This document shows positions 34,925 to 43,626 of a stretch of 64,000 bases of DNA, in pieces. A program made the translations under genes and the position numbers. Source of the DNA: Sulfitobacter donghicola DSW-25 = KCTC 12864 = JCM 14565 (GTDB lineage Bacteria > Pseudomonadota > Alphaproteobacteria > Rhodobacterales > Rhodobacteraceae); contig NZ_JASF01000001.1 in the NCBI RefSeq assembly GCF_000622405.1, positions 24,660-88,659 of the forward strand, given 5' to 3'. Position 1 is the first letter of the stretch. Each line of letters begins with the position of its first letter. The notes under the pieces were generated by a model that had not been told where the DNA came from, did not search any database, and was given only the letters and a program-made list of their open reading frames with translations.

Positions 34925-37702
34925 TTAAGTGTCTGTCTGGCCCAGCCGTTGTAACTCACGTGCGCGCCTTTGGCCTGCGCGGCCCATGGCGATCATCTGT
35001 CCTCGTGAGGCCTCTAGGGCGAGGATGGCACGGACCACACTGCCTGTATCATCTGCAGGCACAACAAAGCCGGTTTCGCCCGATTTGACCAATACAGCAG
35101 GTGTGCCGCGGTCATATGTGATGACAGCGCGGGCTGCGGCCATTGCCTCCATCACGGTGCGGCCAAATGATTCCGTGAAATGCGATAGGCTTAACACGAT
35201 GTCGGCCTGCGCAATCGCCTCGACGGGCGATGCGCTGTAGCCGCGAAATTCGATGTTGTCGGGCCAGGGGCGCAGCAGGTGCAGATCACGGGTTGGCGGC
35301 CCGATGAGCAAAAAGCGAATAGGCCGTCCGGATTGTTTGACCTCATGGGCGATTTTTATGAAGTCGGCAATGCCCTTTTTGAGGATATTACTGCTTATGA
35401 GAGCCACATTCAGGGTGTTTCCCGGATGGTGAGCTAGATAGAATAGATCGGTATTGACTGAATTGGGGCGGATTTGAGTGCGATCGGGCGCATCCAGCCA
35501 TTGCGCCAAAATGGGAGAGTTCACGACAAAGCGGTCGGCCTGCTCCAGTATTTGAGTGCGCAGCCGTTCTGGTGTGATGGACAGGGTGCGGCAGAGTGCG
35601 GCATCCTCATGGGGCATCTCGCGGATGTGTAAAATGCTTTCGACCCCTTCGGCCCGCGCGGCGACAAGCGGGATATCTTGCACCAGCGTATTCACATGGA
35701 TTTGTTGCGGGGCGATGCCACGGATGAGCGCGCGCACCCGTGACACGGTTTCGGGATCGGGTAGACGCCATCCGTTGAACGGCAATTGGGGCAGCACCTG
35801 AACATAGGCCGTTATCGGCTGCAGGCGGGCGAGATAGTCGCGGTTGCGCAGGGAGGGCAGCACAACCACAGGTACCAGACCGCGCTTGACCATACGGGTA
35901 ATGACATCAATCAGGCTGCGTTCTGCGCCAAACAGGGTGGACCCTGCGGCATGGCCAAAAACCATGACCCGCGGCTGCTCCGGCGGGGCGTCCTTGAGGG
36001 CACCGTCGAACCGAGGGAGAGGGTCATGGCCAGCATCAGCCCCCGTCTCGTGCCAATGTTGGAGGGGGACAGTTTCGTCGGGGAGGTTGTGTGCGATCTT
36101 GTAGGCACCGGTAGCAAAATGCGGACCTGTATCGCGATCCTCGGCAGCACCTCCCTCCAGATAGTGCCGGACGGGATCAATATCGGCTGTCAAGACATCC
36201 GCATGGGCCAGCCAGTACCAGTGCGGATCAAACAGATCGCTGCGCGTCAGAATATCATAAGCTGTTTCAGGACCGTCTAGGTCCCCGACGCCAATCTGGG
36301 CGGGGATGCGGAACGGGCGCTGATCCGGTTTTTCGGGCATGTACAGGTCGTCGGGTGTTGCAGCCTGCCGGTGCCAGTTGAATGCGGCATTCATATAATT
36401 GCGCCGCAGCCCGTGAAACTGGGTGCGCAAATGTGTGGCGGTTTGCCCTGTGAGGGATCTGGTACTGGTCCGGCCGAAAGCAAGCGGCAGCCCGGGATGT
36501 ACTTCGTGCAGGCTGGCAGGGCCGAATGCGCGCATGATGCGGTAGTAATATTCTGTATCGGCGTTGGCACGGGTGCGGTCCCAATATCCCAAAGTGTCGC
36601 GCACCGAACTGCGGATCATGAGAGAGGACACATTGCGGTGGACCCAGCCGTGATCAATGCGCCACGCGCTCATATCGATACCCTCGGAGACACGGACCCA
36701 ATGGGACAGGCTGCCCATAAGGCTGTCATCGTCAAGCAGGGGGGTGATCTGGGCCTCGAGCTTTTGTGGGTGGGACCAGTCATCGGCATCATGCACGGTT
36801 ATGAAATCACCCGTGGCCGCCGCCATCCCGGCATTGCGGGCAGGGTAGGCGCCCTGATTTTGACCTGTCTCGATGACACGGATGCGGGGGTCTGATGCGG
36901 CTCTATTAACGACGATTTTTACCGTATCATCCGTGGAGCCATCATCAACGATGATGATTTCCAGGTTTTTCCAGCTTTGTGCGCACAGCCCGTCAAGAGC
37001 ATGATCAATACCCGCCGCACCGTTAAATACGGGCATGATCACGCTGATCAGGGGGCCGTCGGGGGCGGGCGGCGTGGCATGTGAAGTGAGGCGGTCAAAC
37101 AGAGATTCCTTGCTATCCGATAGAGCAACGGTGGACAGGGCAGTTTCCTTGTATAGAGCCGCTAAATGCGCTTCCAACGTTGTATGATCGCCGCCTTTGG
37201 CACGTGCCAGGCATAGTGTGGCGAGATCAAGATCAGCATGAGCAGGGTGCTGATCGCGCGCATTTTTCAAATGATATGCTGCGCGCTCGACTCTGCCTGT
37301 GATAAGGCTGAGGTGAATAGCCAACAGCGCTGGACCAGGGTGAGAGATGATCTGCTGTCCCTCTGGGTGATCGTGAAATATCTCTATCGCATTATAGGCG
37401 TCTTCTGGGGCGCACCTACCATAGAGCCAGCGCGCAAGAACCCATCCGGCCACGGCGGTTTCATGTGCGGGACCTATGGCGATAAGGTTATGGAGTGCCG
37501 GTAAAGCAATTTCCGAGAAGCCACGCCAGAGCATGTGATCGAGTTTAAGAGCCTGCACTGGGGCACCAAGGCGGCCCTCTTTGCCGCCAATCGTTCGGTA
37601 ATGCTCCCAGGGGTGCATACCTGAGGCCTGCACATCCGCATTCGAGAGCAGATACCAGTCGGCGTCAAAATCCGAAAACTTCAGGGGTATTGCCGCCTGC
37701 AT
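34925..37702 (-). CDS. Two-catalytic-domain glycosyltransferase with FDxxWY modules
   Basis: 925 residues from ATG 37702, preceded by AAAGG; an ATG 17 codons upstream would overlap the previous gene by 41 bp. Order: an FDxxWY module (FSDFDADWYLLSN, ~10-50); a helical repeat-like stretch; a GT2 GT-A domain from ~218 (ISVIMPVFNG; IIIVDDGSTDDT; VHDADDW); a second FDxxWY module (~487-545; FDPHWYWLAHADV); and a GT4-type GT-B domain from ~578 (GSTLFGAERSLID; FTESFGRTVMEAMAAARAVI). It would add at least two sugars to a glycan. Same strand as the coiled-coil protein upstream, 10 bp apart. Confidence 0.85.
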   Translation of the reverse strand: MQAAIPLKFSDFDADWYLLSNADVQASGMHPWEHYRTIGGKEGRLGAPVQALKLDHMLWRGFSEIALPALHNLIAIGPAHETAVAGWVLARWLYGRCAPEDAYNAIEIFHDHPEGQQIISHPGPALLAIHLSLITGRVERAAYHLKNARDQHPAHADLDLATLCLARAKGGDHTTLEAHLAALYKETALSTVALSDSKESLFDRLTSHATPPAPDGPLISVIMPVFNGAAGIDHALDGLCAQSWKNLEIIIVDDGSTDDTVKIVVNRAASDPRIRVIETGQNQGAYPARNAGMAAATGDFITVHDADDWSHPQKLEAQITPLLDDDSLMGSLSHWVRVSEGIDMSAWRIDHGWVHRNVSSLMIRSSVRDTLGYWDRTRANADTEYYYRIMRAFGPASLHEVHPGLPLAFGRTSTRSLTGQTATHLRTQFHGLRRNYMNAAFNWHRQAATPDDLYMPEKPDQRPFRIPAQIGVGDLDGPETAYDILTRSDLFDPHWYWLAHADVLTADIDPVRHYLEGGAAEDRDTGPHFATGAYKIAHNLPDETVPLQHWHETGADAGHDPLPRFDGALKDAPPEQPRVMVFGHAAGSTLFGAERSLIDVITRMVKRGLVPVVVLPSLRNRDYLARLQPITAYVQVLPQLPFNGWRLPDPETVSRVRALIRGIAPQQIHVNTLVQDIPLVAARAEGVESILHIREMPHEDAALCRTLSITPERLRTQILEQADRFVVNSPILAQWLDAPDRTQIRPNSVNTDLFYLAHHPGNTLNVALISSNILKKGIADFIKIAHEVKQSGRPIRFLLIGPPTRDLHLLRPWPDNIEFRGYSASPVEAIAQADIVLSLSHFTESFGRTVMEAMAAARAVITYDRGTPAVLVKSGETGFVVPADDTGSVVRAILALEASRGQMIAMGRAGQRRARELQRLGQTDT

Positions 37703-37712
37703 TTTGGCACCT

Positions 37713-39422
37713 TTATTCGACAGGATGCGCTGCGCGCCCTTCAGCTTTGCCAAATTGGATATAGTGTAGAAGGGCCGGTGCCCCGTTTTCTGTCACATCC
37801 GGATTGGCCAAATGATATTTCAGGCTGTCAAAATGGGGGCTGGGATTGCGTAGCTCATAAAGACCGTTCTGCACAAAGTGTCTCAATGGATCCTGATCTG
37901 CGATGTCAGGGTAGGTTGCTTTGTACCACTCGGCATCAAATAAATTGGAAGCAGCAACGAGTTCGTTGTCAGAGAGTAGTTTTGTGCGCGCTGCTTTGTA
38001 ACTACGCACGGCCAAACGGTTGCTCAGTGCTTTGTTCAGGTTATCGTGGGCGCGTTTGAGTTTGTTGATCAAATTCTGATGCGCCTGTGTGACATTGAGT
38101 GTGCGGGCAAGCTCATTTGATGCCTGCTCTTTTTGTTGCAGTAGGTTCCCCAGCTCGGCAATCTCAGACTGACGCTGCGTGCTTATGGCTTCGTTCTGGC
38201 TCTGAAGGCTGCTGTTCTGAGCGCGCAGCGCGCCAATTTCTTCGCCCATAATGGCAAGTTCGGTGTCATTTGTCGCAGACGCCTCTTCGAGACGTCTTGT
38301 GACGGCCTTTTCCTGGGCTTTATATTTATCGCGCTCTTTTGTCACTGCGCTGAGCTTCGCGTCACTTTTGTCTTGAAGTGTTTTTAATCGGTGCTGGGCG
38401 CCAAGCAGGTTGGTTTTCGCTTTTTCCGTGATGCGTTCGCATTCTTTTTTCAAAGAATCCCGCTCTTTCACCAGCTTTGTGCATCGCTCTTCAAGTTCTG
38501 CCAATTTCTTTTGGGCCTCTTGTGCATGCTCTTTCTTTTCGGTTTCCATCTGGGCCAATTTTGCTCCGAGAAGAGTGATATCTTCAAAGCGCGCATCCAG
38601 TTTGTTTTGGAGTTTTTCTAACTGTTCCGTTTGTGTCGCAACACTGGTTTGGGTGTGCTCGGTGGTCTGGGAACCGATTGCATTTTGCAGGTTGAGAGTG
38701 CTGCGTGCAATTTCGCCCATGCGCATGAAGACAGTGCGCACAGTGCTGTAACCGCGCTGGCCAACCTTCATTTGACACAGGCGGTTCAACTGCTCCGGGG
38801 CCTTATTGCCGCAGAGCGCCATAACGACGCTCTTGGTTGCATCAAGAACAAAATACCCTTCACCTTGCGTTAGTTGGCGCGAAAAATCGGTGATCCCGGT
38901 GCCGCCTCCAACAAAGAGAATGGCTCCCCGATCGGACATTTTTGATATCCAGATCTGTTCTAGTGTGGTCCGAAGGCTATCGGTGAGGGCGACGTTTATG
39001 ATCAATAAATCAATCTCGGCATTACCAAGAACATCTGTCACAGCTTCATTAGGACCAGATGTAAGGATTGCAAAATCACCATACTCCATGGCGTTCTGCG
39101 TCTCAATTTTGCTGAGATCCGGTGCTGGACCTGCGTCATTTAGAGGTTCATGGCCAAAACACATGCCATCCAGACTCAGTTTGTCGTACCCCTGACATAC
39201 TGCAAAATGAGGGACTGGATCTGCGACGCCGAGTGTGACTGTAATTTGTGGGCGTAATGTTTCGGTAAGCCAGAACACAAAGGGAGTGAATTCAAGCGAT
39301 TTGGACTCTGCGAGATGGCGCAGCCGCCAGAACAAAGAAGGTCGAGCAACAGGTGCCAGTGTGTCAAAATCGTAATTTTGCACATTGGTTTGAGAGGTCG
39401 TGCGCGTCACGGAGTTGGTCAT
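37713..39422 (-). CDS. Methyltransferase-like / coiled-coil / FDxxWY protein
   Basis: 569 residues. Residues ~20-225 look like a class I SAM-dependent methyltransferase fold (FTPFVFWLTETLRPQITVTLG, then DLLIINVALTDSLRTTL and GAILFVGGGTGI). The SAM-binding glycines are degenerate, so activity is uncertain. Residues ~240-460 are a long coiled coil rich in K, E and Q. The C-terminal ~80 residues are the FDxxWY module (FDAEWYKATYPDIADQDP; HYIQFGKAEGR). It probably works with the glycosyltransferase encoded 10 bp downstream. A molecular ruler or scaffold is possible; I do not recognise a characterised homologue. Confidence 0.65.
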   Translation of the reverse strand: MTNSVTRTTSQTNVQNYDFDTLAPVARPSLFWRLRHLAESKSLEFTPFVFWLTETLRPQITVTLGVADPVPHFAVCQGYDKLSLDGMCFGHEPLNDAGPAPDLSKIETQNAMEYGDFAILTSGPNEAVTDVLGNAEIDLLIINVALTDSLRTTLEQIWISKMSDRGAILFVGGGTGITDFSRQLTQGEGYFVLDATKSVVMALCGNKAPEQLNRLCQMKVGQRGYSTVRTVFMRMGEIARSTLNLQNAIGSQTTEHTQTSVATQTEQLEKLQNKLDARFEDITLLGAKLAQMETEKKEHAQEAQKKLAELEERCTKLVKERDSLKKECERITEKAKTNLLGAQHRLKTLQDKSDAKLSAVTKERDKYKAQEKAVTRRLEEASATNDTELAIMGEEIGALRAQNSSLQSQNEAISTQRQSEIAELGNLLQQKEQASNELARTLNVTQAHQNLINKLKRAHDNLNKALSNRLAVRSYKAARTKLLSDNELVAASNLFDAEWYKATYPDIADQDPLRHFVQNGLYELRNPSPHFDSLKYHLANPDVTENGAPALLHYIQFGKAEGRAAHPVE

Positions 39423-39692
39423 GTGGTTTGGTATCCAGCGGGTGTATGGTTAGGTCGCTCGGTGCAGGCTGTGGGCTGTTTTCAGAGCGCTTTGTTGCGT
39501 ATTCGAGTAGAGCGGATACCTAAGGGTTTTACGCCAGTCCATCAAGGGTCAATCTGGCAGGCCGCTGCTGCGCCACCGTAATTGTATCTGATTTCTAGGG
39601 TTGGCTCTTTAACACGATTGGCATGCCTACTAGAAACAACGATGTAGAGCTGTTATATTTTGAAAATCTGTTGAGCGAGAATATTAACCACG
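39423..39692. promoter_or_regulatory. 270-bp divergent intergenic region
   Basis: No gene. It lies between divergent genes starting at 39422 and 39693, so it should hold both promoters. No strong palindrome or promoter consensus could be picked out by eye. Confidence 0.3.
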
Positions 39693-42197
39693 ATGGGTAT
39701 CATTGAAGATAGGGCTGTCAATATCTGCTCAGCAGTGCAAAATTTGGTTGCTCTCGACAGAGAAGCTTCTGCACGCGAACTGATCGAGTATGCGCTACCT
39801 GCTGGCGGGAGCCGTTTCTATAATACGAGCTTTGCCCTCAGCGCAGTTGACAGTAAATCTGCAAAGGTCGCGACCTTGATCAAGGAACGCCTTGATGTGC
39901 TGTCAAAATCTAGTGCTGACCGCACCTTTTTGAATGAGTACGCCCAGAAAATATCGCTACTAGAGGCTGATGAGTTCAATTCACCTGTGTCCTATCTGGA
40001 CCAGATTGCGCAGGCCGGTTTTGAAGGCTGCGATGTTCTGATTTATGCTGACATAGATCTCAATACCGTCGACGGATCTGCAATCTGGTTGGCCTCAATG
40101 GCAAAAATTGCGGCGTGCGATGGGCAGGTTATTTTGCTCTCTAAGTCGCGGATCAAGCGGACGACTGTGATCGAGCCGTTGATATCAGATCCCAATGTTC
40201 TGATCCTGACACCAGCACATTTTGGCCACGCTGGCGATCAGATGGCCCTGAGCATCTGTGTAGAGCATTTGCGCAGTCTCGACCATGCATTGCCGCGGTT
40301 GCGTCGTCTGGTGTTGCGCGGCATGGCAGGAGCCTTAAAAGTATTTGAAACTCGGCAGTTCTATAAGCGCGCTCTGATCTATCTGACCGATATTTACAGC
40401 CATACAGACAAAGGCATCGAAATGCGGCCGGGTGCTCGGCGCAATGTTGATATGTTGGCCCGCCAATCAGCAGGATTCCTGGCCCAGACGGAAGAAATTG
40501 CCGCTGTCCTGCGCGGTATGACAAACGTGCCTGTTCCGGTTGAGCTATTGCCGCCGCCTGTGTCTGAAGGGTTGCTTGAGGGTGCCGGATCCCGCCTTGT
40601 AAAAGACGTACCGGCGACAGGTCCGATCAAGATCGGATATGCAGGTAAAATTGCCCCGCAATGGGGCATCTTGGATCTGGCAGAATGGGTGGCGCGGGCG
40701 CAAGCGGGTGGTCTTAATATAGAGTTGGTTATTATCGGCGATAAACTAAGCGGAGCGCTGACCGCAGCGGAAAATGCCGAATTCAAGCACAAAATTGATG
40801 CGGCGCTGGCGCGCGTCGGTGCAAGGCGTCTGGGTGCGCTCGACCGTAAGACAACGCTTGCCGAGATGGCGCAAATGGATTTTGCATGGTGCTGGCGGCC
40901 CGCGGCCTTCGAAGAGCATACCTTGGAGCTGTCGACCAAAATGGTTGAAGGTGTGATATCGGGCCAGCGTTGCATCGCGTTTCCCAGCCCGATCAATGCC
41001 AGAGTTCTGGGTGCTGATTATCCGTTCTTTGTGAGCAATTATGGTGATTTCAAAGCCATGTTGATGGCGGATCGTGTGGCGTGTTCCGAGGGCCTCAGAC
41101 AGGTGTTGTACAACAGGCACGCCATTCCGAGGATCAGTGAGCGTCTGAGCGACAGCCTGCGCCCTCCCAAGCTGTTTTTAAACCCCAAAACGGTCGGGTT
41201 TGCGGGCCATGATTTCAAATTCCTGTATCCGTATTATTCACAGCTAAAAGCCGATGGCGTGCCGTGCTATCTGGATCCGTGGGAATGGGGTGCGATCGGG
41301 GACGAGGACGTATCGCGGCGTGTTCTTGCGGCCAGTGACATCATTTTTTGTGAATGGGGACTGGCCAATGCGGTGTGGTATGCGGATCACGTGCCCGACG
41401 ATAAAAAGCTGGTGGTGCGGATGCATGCGCAAGAGGTGCGGCCAACGGCAATGCGGTTTGGCCGGGCGCTCGGTCATGGGCGTGTGGATAGCTTTGTTTT
41501 TGTGACGGAGTTTGTGCGCGACAAGGCTGTTGAGCTGTTTGGCATAGACCGCGGCAAAACCACTATTTTGCCGAATTTTGTGCTGGATACCGAATTTTTG
41601 CCAGAGCCGAAATTTACCGACTGCTCTGTTGTACGGTTGGGAATGGTTGGCATTATTCCGTCTCTCAAGCGGTTTGACCGGGCACTGGACCTGCTGGAGC
41701 TGTTGCTGGAGCAGGGCGTGCAGGCGTCTTTGTCTGTGAAAGGTCCTCGCCCTGAAACCTTGGCCTATATGCACAGCGGTCACCGTCTCAAGGAGCTTGA
41801 AATATATCACGATATATATCCCCGTTTTGAAGAAGGTGGCCTTTTGCACGGGCATGTCTATTTTGAGGATTGGGGGAATGATGTTGCGCAGTTTTACAGT
41901 GGTATTGATGTGATCTTGTCACCCAGTGACACTGAGAGTTTCCATTATGCTTTGGCGGATGGTGTCCTGTCTGGATGTTTCCCGGTTGTCTGGCCATGGG
42001 AGGCGGCAGACCGTGTTTATACACCCGACTGGATTGTCTCTGATGTGGTTTCGGGAGCTGCGAGAATAAATGGCATGCTTGGAAAGAGCAGCGTAGAGCA
42101 ACAAAAAATTGCGGCTTCTAACCGTCGGCTGATTGTCGATCGCTATGGACATCGTTCCATTTTTAAGGGGCTGGACACTGCTATTTTTGATACTTAA
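39693..42197 (+). CDS. Large glycosyltransferase with two GT-B-like domains
   Basis: 834 residues. The first ~450 residues hold a GT4-like unit (PIKIGYAGKIAPQWGILDLAE near 303; ELSTKMVEGVISGQRCIAFP near 412). A second unit starts at ~490 (FAGHDFKFLYPYYSQLKADG) and ends with VRLGMVGIIPSLKRFDRALD and LSPSDTESFHYALADGVLSG, the sugar-nucleotide-binding half of GT4 enzymes. No membrane segment. It opens the plus-strand glycan block running to 51033. Specificity unknown. Confidence 0.8.
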   Translation: MGIIEDRAVNICSAVQNLVALDREASARELIEYALPAGGSRFYNTSFALSAVDSKSAKVATLIKERLDVLSKSSADRTFLNEYAQKISLLEADEFNSPVSYLDQIAQAGFEGCDVLIYADIDLNTVDGSAIWLASMAKIAACDGQVILLSKSRIKRTTVIEPLISDPNVLILTPAHFGHAGDQMALSICVEHLRSLDHALPRLRRLVLRGMAGALKVFETRQFYKRALIYLTDIYSHTDKGIEMRPGARRNVDMLARQSAGFLAQTEEIAAVLRGMTNVPVPVELLPPPVSEGLLEGAGSRLVKDVPATGPIKIGYAGKIAPQWGILDLAEWVARAQAGGLNIELVIIGDKLSGALTAAENAEFKHKIDAALARVGARRLGALDRKTTLAEMAQMDFAWCWRPAAFEEHTLELSTKMVEGVISGQRCIAFPSPINARVLGADYPFFVSNYGDFKAMLMADRVACSEGLRQVLYNRHAIPRISERLSDSLRPPKLFLNPKTVGFAGHDFKFLYPYYSQLKADGVPCYLDPWEWGAIGDEDVSRRVLAASDIIFCEWGLANAVWYADHVPDDKKLVVRMHAQEVRPTAMRFGRALGHGRVDSFVFVTEFVRDKAVELFGIDRGKTTILPNFVLDTEFLPEPKFTDCSVVRLGMVGIIPSLKRFDRALDLLELLLEQGVQASLSVKGPRPETLAYMHSGHRLKELEIYHDIYPRFEEGGLLHGHVYFEDWGNDVAQFYSGIDVILSPSDTESFHYALADGVLSGCFPVVWPWEAADRVYTPDWIVSDVVSGAARINGMLGKSSVEQQKIAASNRRLIVDRYGHRSIFKGLDTAIFDT

Positions 42198-42293
42198 TAC
42201 TCTGAAAAGCATGGCTAGCCGGTGCTAGAGTGTGGTTTCGTGCTCAAAACGGATCGATATGTACATTAGATTGAACTGGAGATCAGGCAGACC

Positions 42294-43427
42294 ATGCAAG
42301 TTAAGCAACCCTGTAAAATTCACCTTCTTGCAGCCGCGCGGCCCAATTTTGTAAAAATTGCACCCCTGTATATGGTGCTCAAAGAACAAAGCTGGTGTGA
42401 GCCTGAGATTATATATATTGCCCAGCATCCGCCGGGACCGATGACAACCAGCATTGCCGAAGAACTGGGTATCAGCTGGATAGACCATATTGTCGAGGTG
42501 GGCAGTAATGGCGATTTCGGTGCGCGGTTCGGTGCGATCATAGACGGATACTCTAAACTGGTTCAATCGGAACGGCCTGATATTGTGCTGGTAGCGGGGG
42601 ATGTGGACACATCGCTGGCGGCTGCACTGACAGCAAAACGGTTGGGCAACATCCCCGTAGCCCACCTTGAGGCGGGATTACGTTCTTTTGACCGCAGCAT
42701 GCCCGAAGAGGTGAACCGGATCTTGATTGACGCGATCAGTGACATCTGGCTGACCCCGGGCGACGATGCCACACAGCGCCTGACCCATGGTCAGTCGCGC
42801 CCCGAAGAGCGGGTGCACACGGTCGGAAATATTATGATCGACAGCCTTATCAAGGTGCTAGACCCTGCACGGGGGGCAAAGCAATGTGCCGGTCTCGGGC
42901 TTGCCGAGGGGGAGTTTGCAATTGCCACATTCCATCGCCCCGCAAACGTGGACATGCACGATGATTTGAGCGCTGTTCTGGGCCTGTTGCGGTCTGTTGC
43001 GGACATATTGCCGGTTCTGGTGCCGGTCCATCCACGGCTGGCGCAAAACCTCAAACGGCTTGGGCTTGAGGGCCAACTGATCCACGATAACCTGATCATC
43101 ACCGAGCCGTTGGTCTATGGGGATTTTATCAACCTGGTGGCCAAATCGCGTATGGTGCTGACGGATTCAGGGGGTATTCAGGAAGAGACAGCCTATTTGG
43201 GCATCCCGTGCTTTACATACCGCAACAATACAGAGCGCCCCGTAACGGTTGCCAATGGCACCAACCGTTTGGTCAACCGATGGGATGCCTTACCCCAAAT
43301 ACGCGGATTTGTAGCACGTGATGAGACAGGCAACCGACAACAGCGTATTGCGATCCCGCTTTGGGACGGATTGACGGCCTATAGAACTGCTAACGCGCTG
43401 CATGCATGGTGGAGCGGAGTTTCTTGA
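42294..43427 (+). CDS. wecB: UDP-N-acetylglucosamine 2-epimerase (non-hydrolysing), divergent type
   Basis: 377 residues. The N-terminus reads AAARPNFVKIAPLYMVLKE, the ARPNF variant rather than the GTRPE of the second WecB at 57685. Typical epimerase motifs are present: VLVAGDVDTSLAAALTAKRL, HLEAGLRSFDRSMPEE, FHRPANVD, and DSGGIQEETAYLGIPCFTYRNNTERP. It would interconvert UDP-GlcNAc and UDP-ManNAc, or act on a related UDP-sugar. The two copies differ enough to suggest different substrates or recruitment from different sources. Confidence 0.88.
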   Translation: MQVKQPCKIHLLAAARPNFVKIAPLYMVLKEQSWCEPEIIYIAQHPPGPMTTSIAEELGISWIDHIVEVGSNGDFGARFGAIIDGYSKLVQSERPDIVLVAGDVDTSLAAALTAKRLGNIPVAHLEAGLRSFDRSMPEEVNRILIDAISDIWLTPGDDATQRLTHGQSRPEERVHTVGNIMIDSLIKVLDPARGAKQCAGLGLAEGEFAIATFHRPANVDMHDDLSAVLGLLRSVADILPVLVPVHPRLAQNLKRLGLEGQLIHDNLIITEPLVYGDFINLVAKSRMVLTDSGGIQEETAYLGIPCFTYRNNTERPVTVANGTNRLVNRWDALPQIRGFVARDETGNRQQRIAIPLWDGLTAYRTANALHAWWSGVS

Positions 43428-43626
43428 CCTTCTTGCCTTCAATGACCGGTAGCCAAAGCCGGGTCCGACAGCAAATTTCTTGATAGGGTGAGAACATCGA
43501 TATTGGAAAGCTCGTTTATGATATGGTCAGGCCGATTTTAGCCTGATGCCGTGTAAGTTATAACAACTAAAAATATTTCAGATTAAGCTATGCTGCTGAA
43601 GATAATTATGTGAAGAAGGAAGAAAC

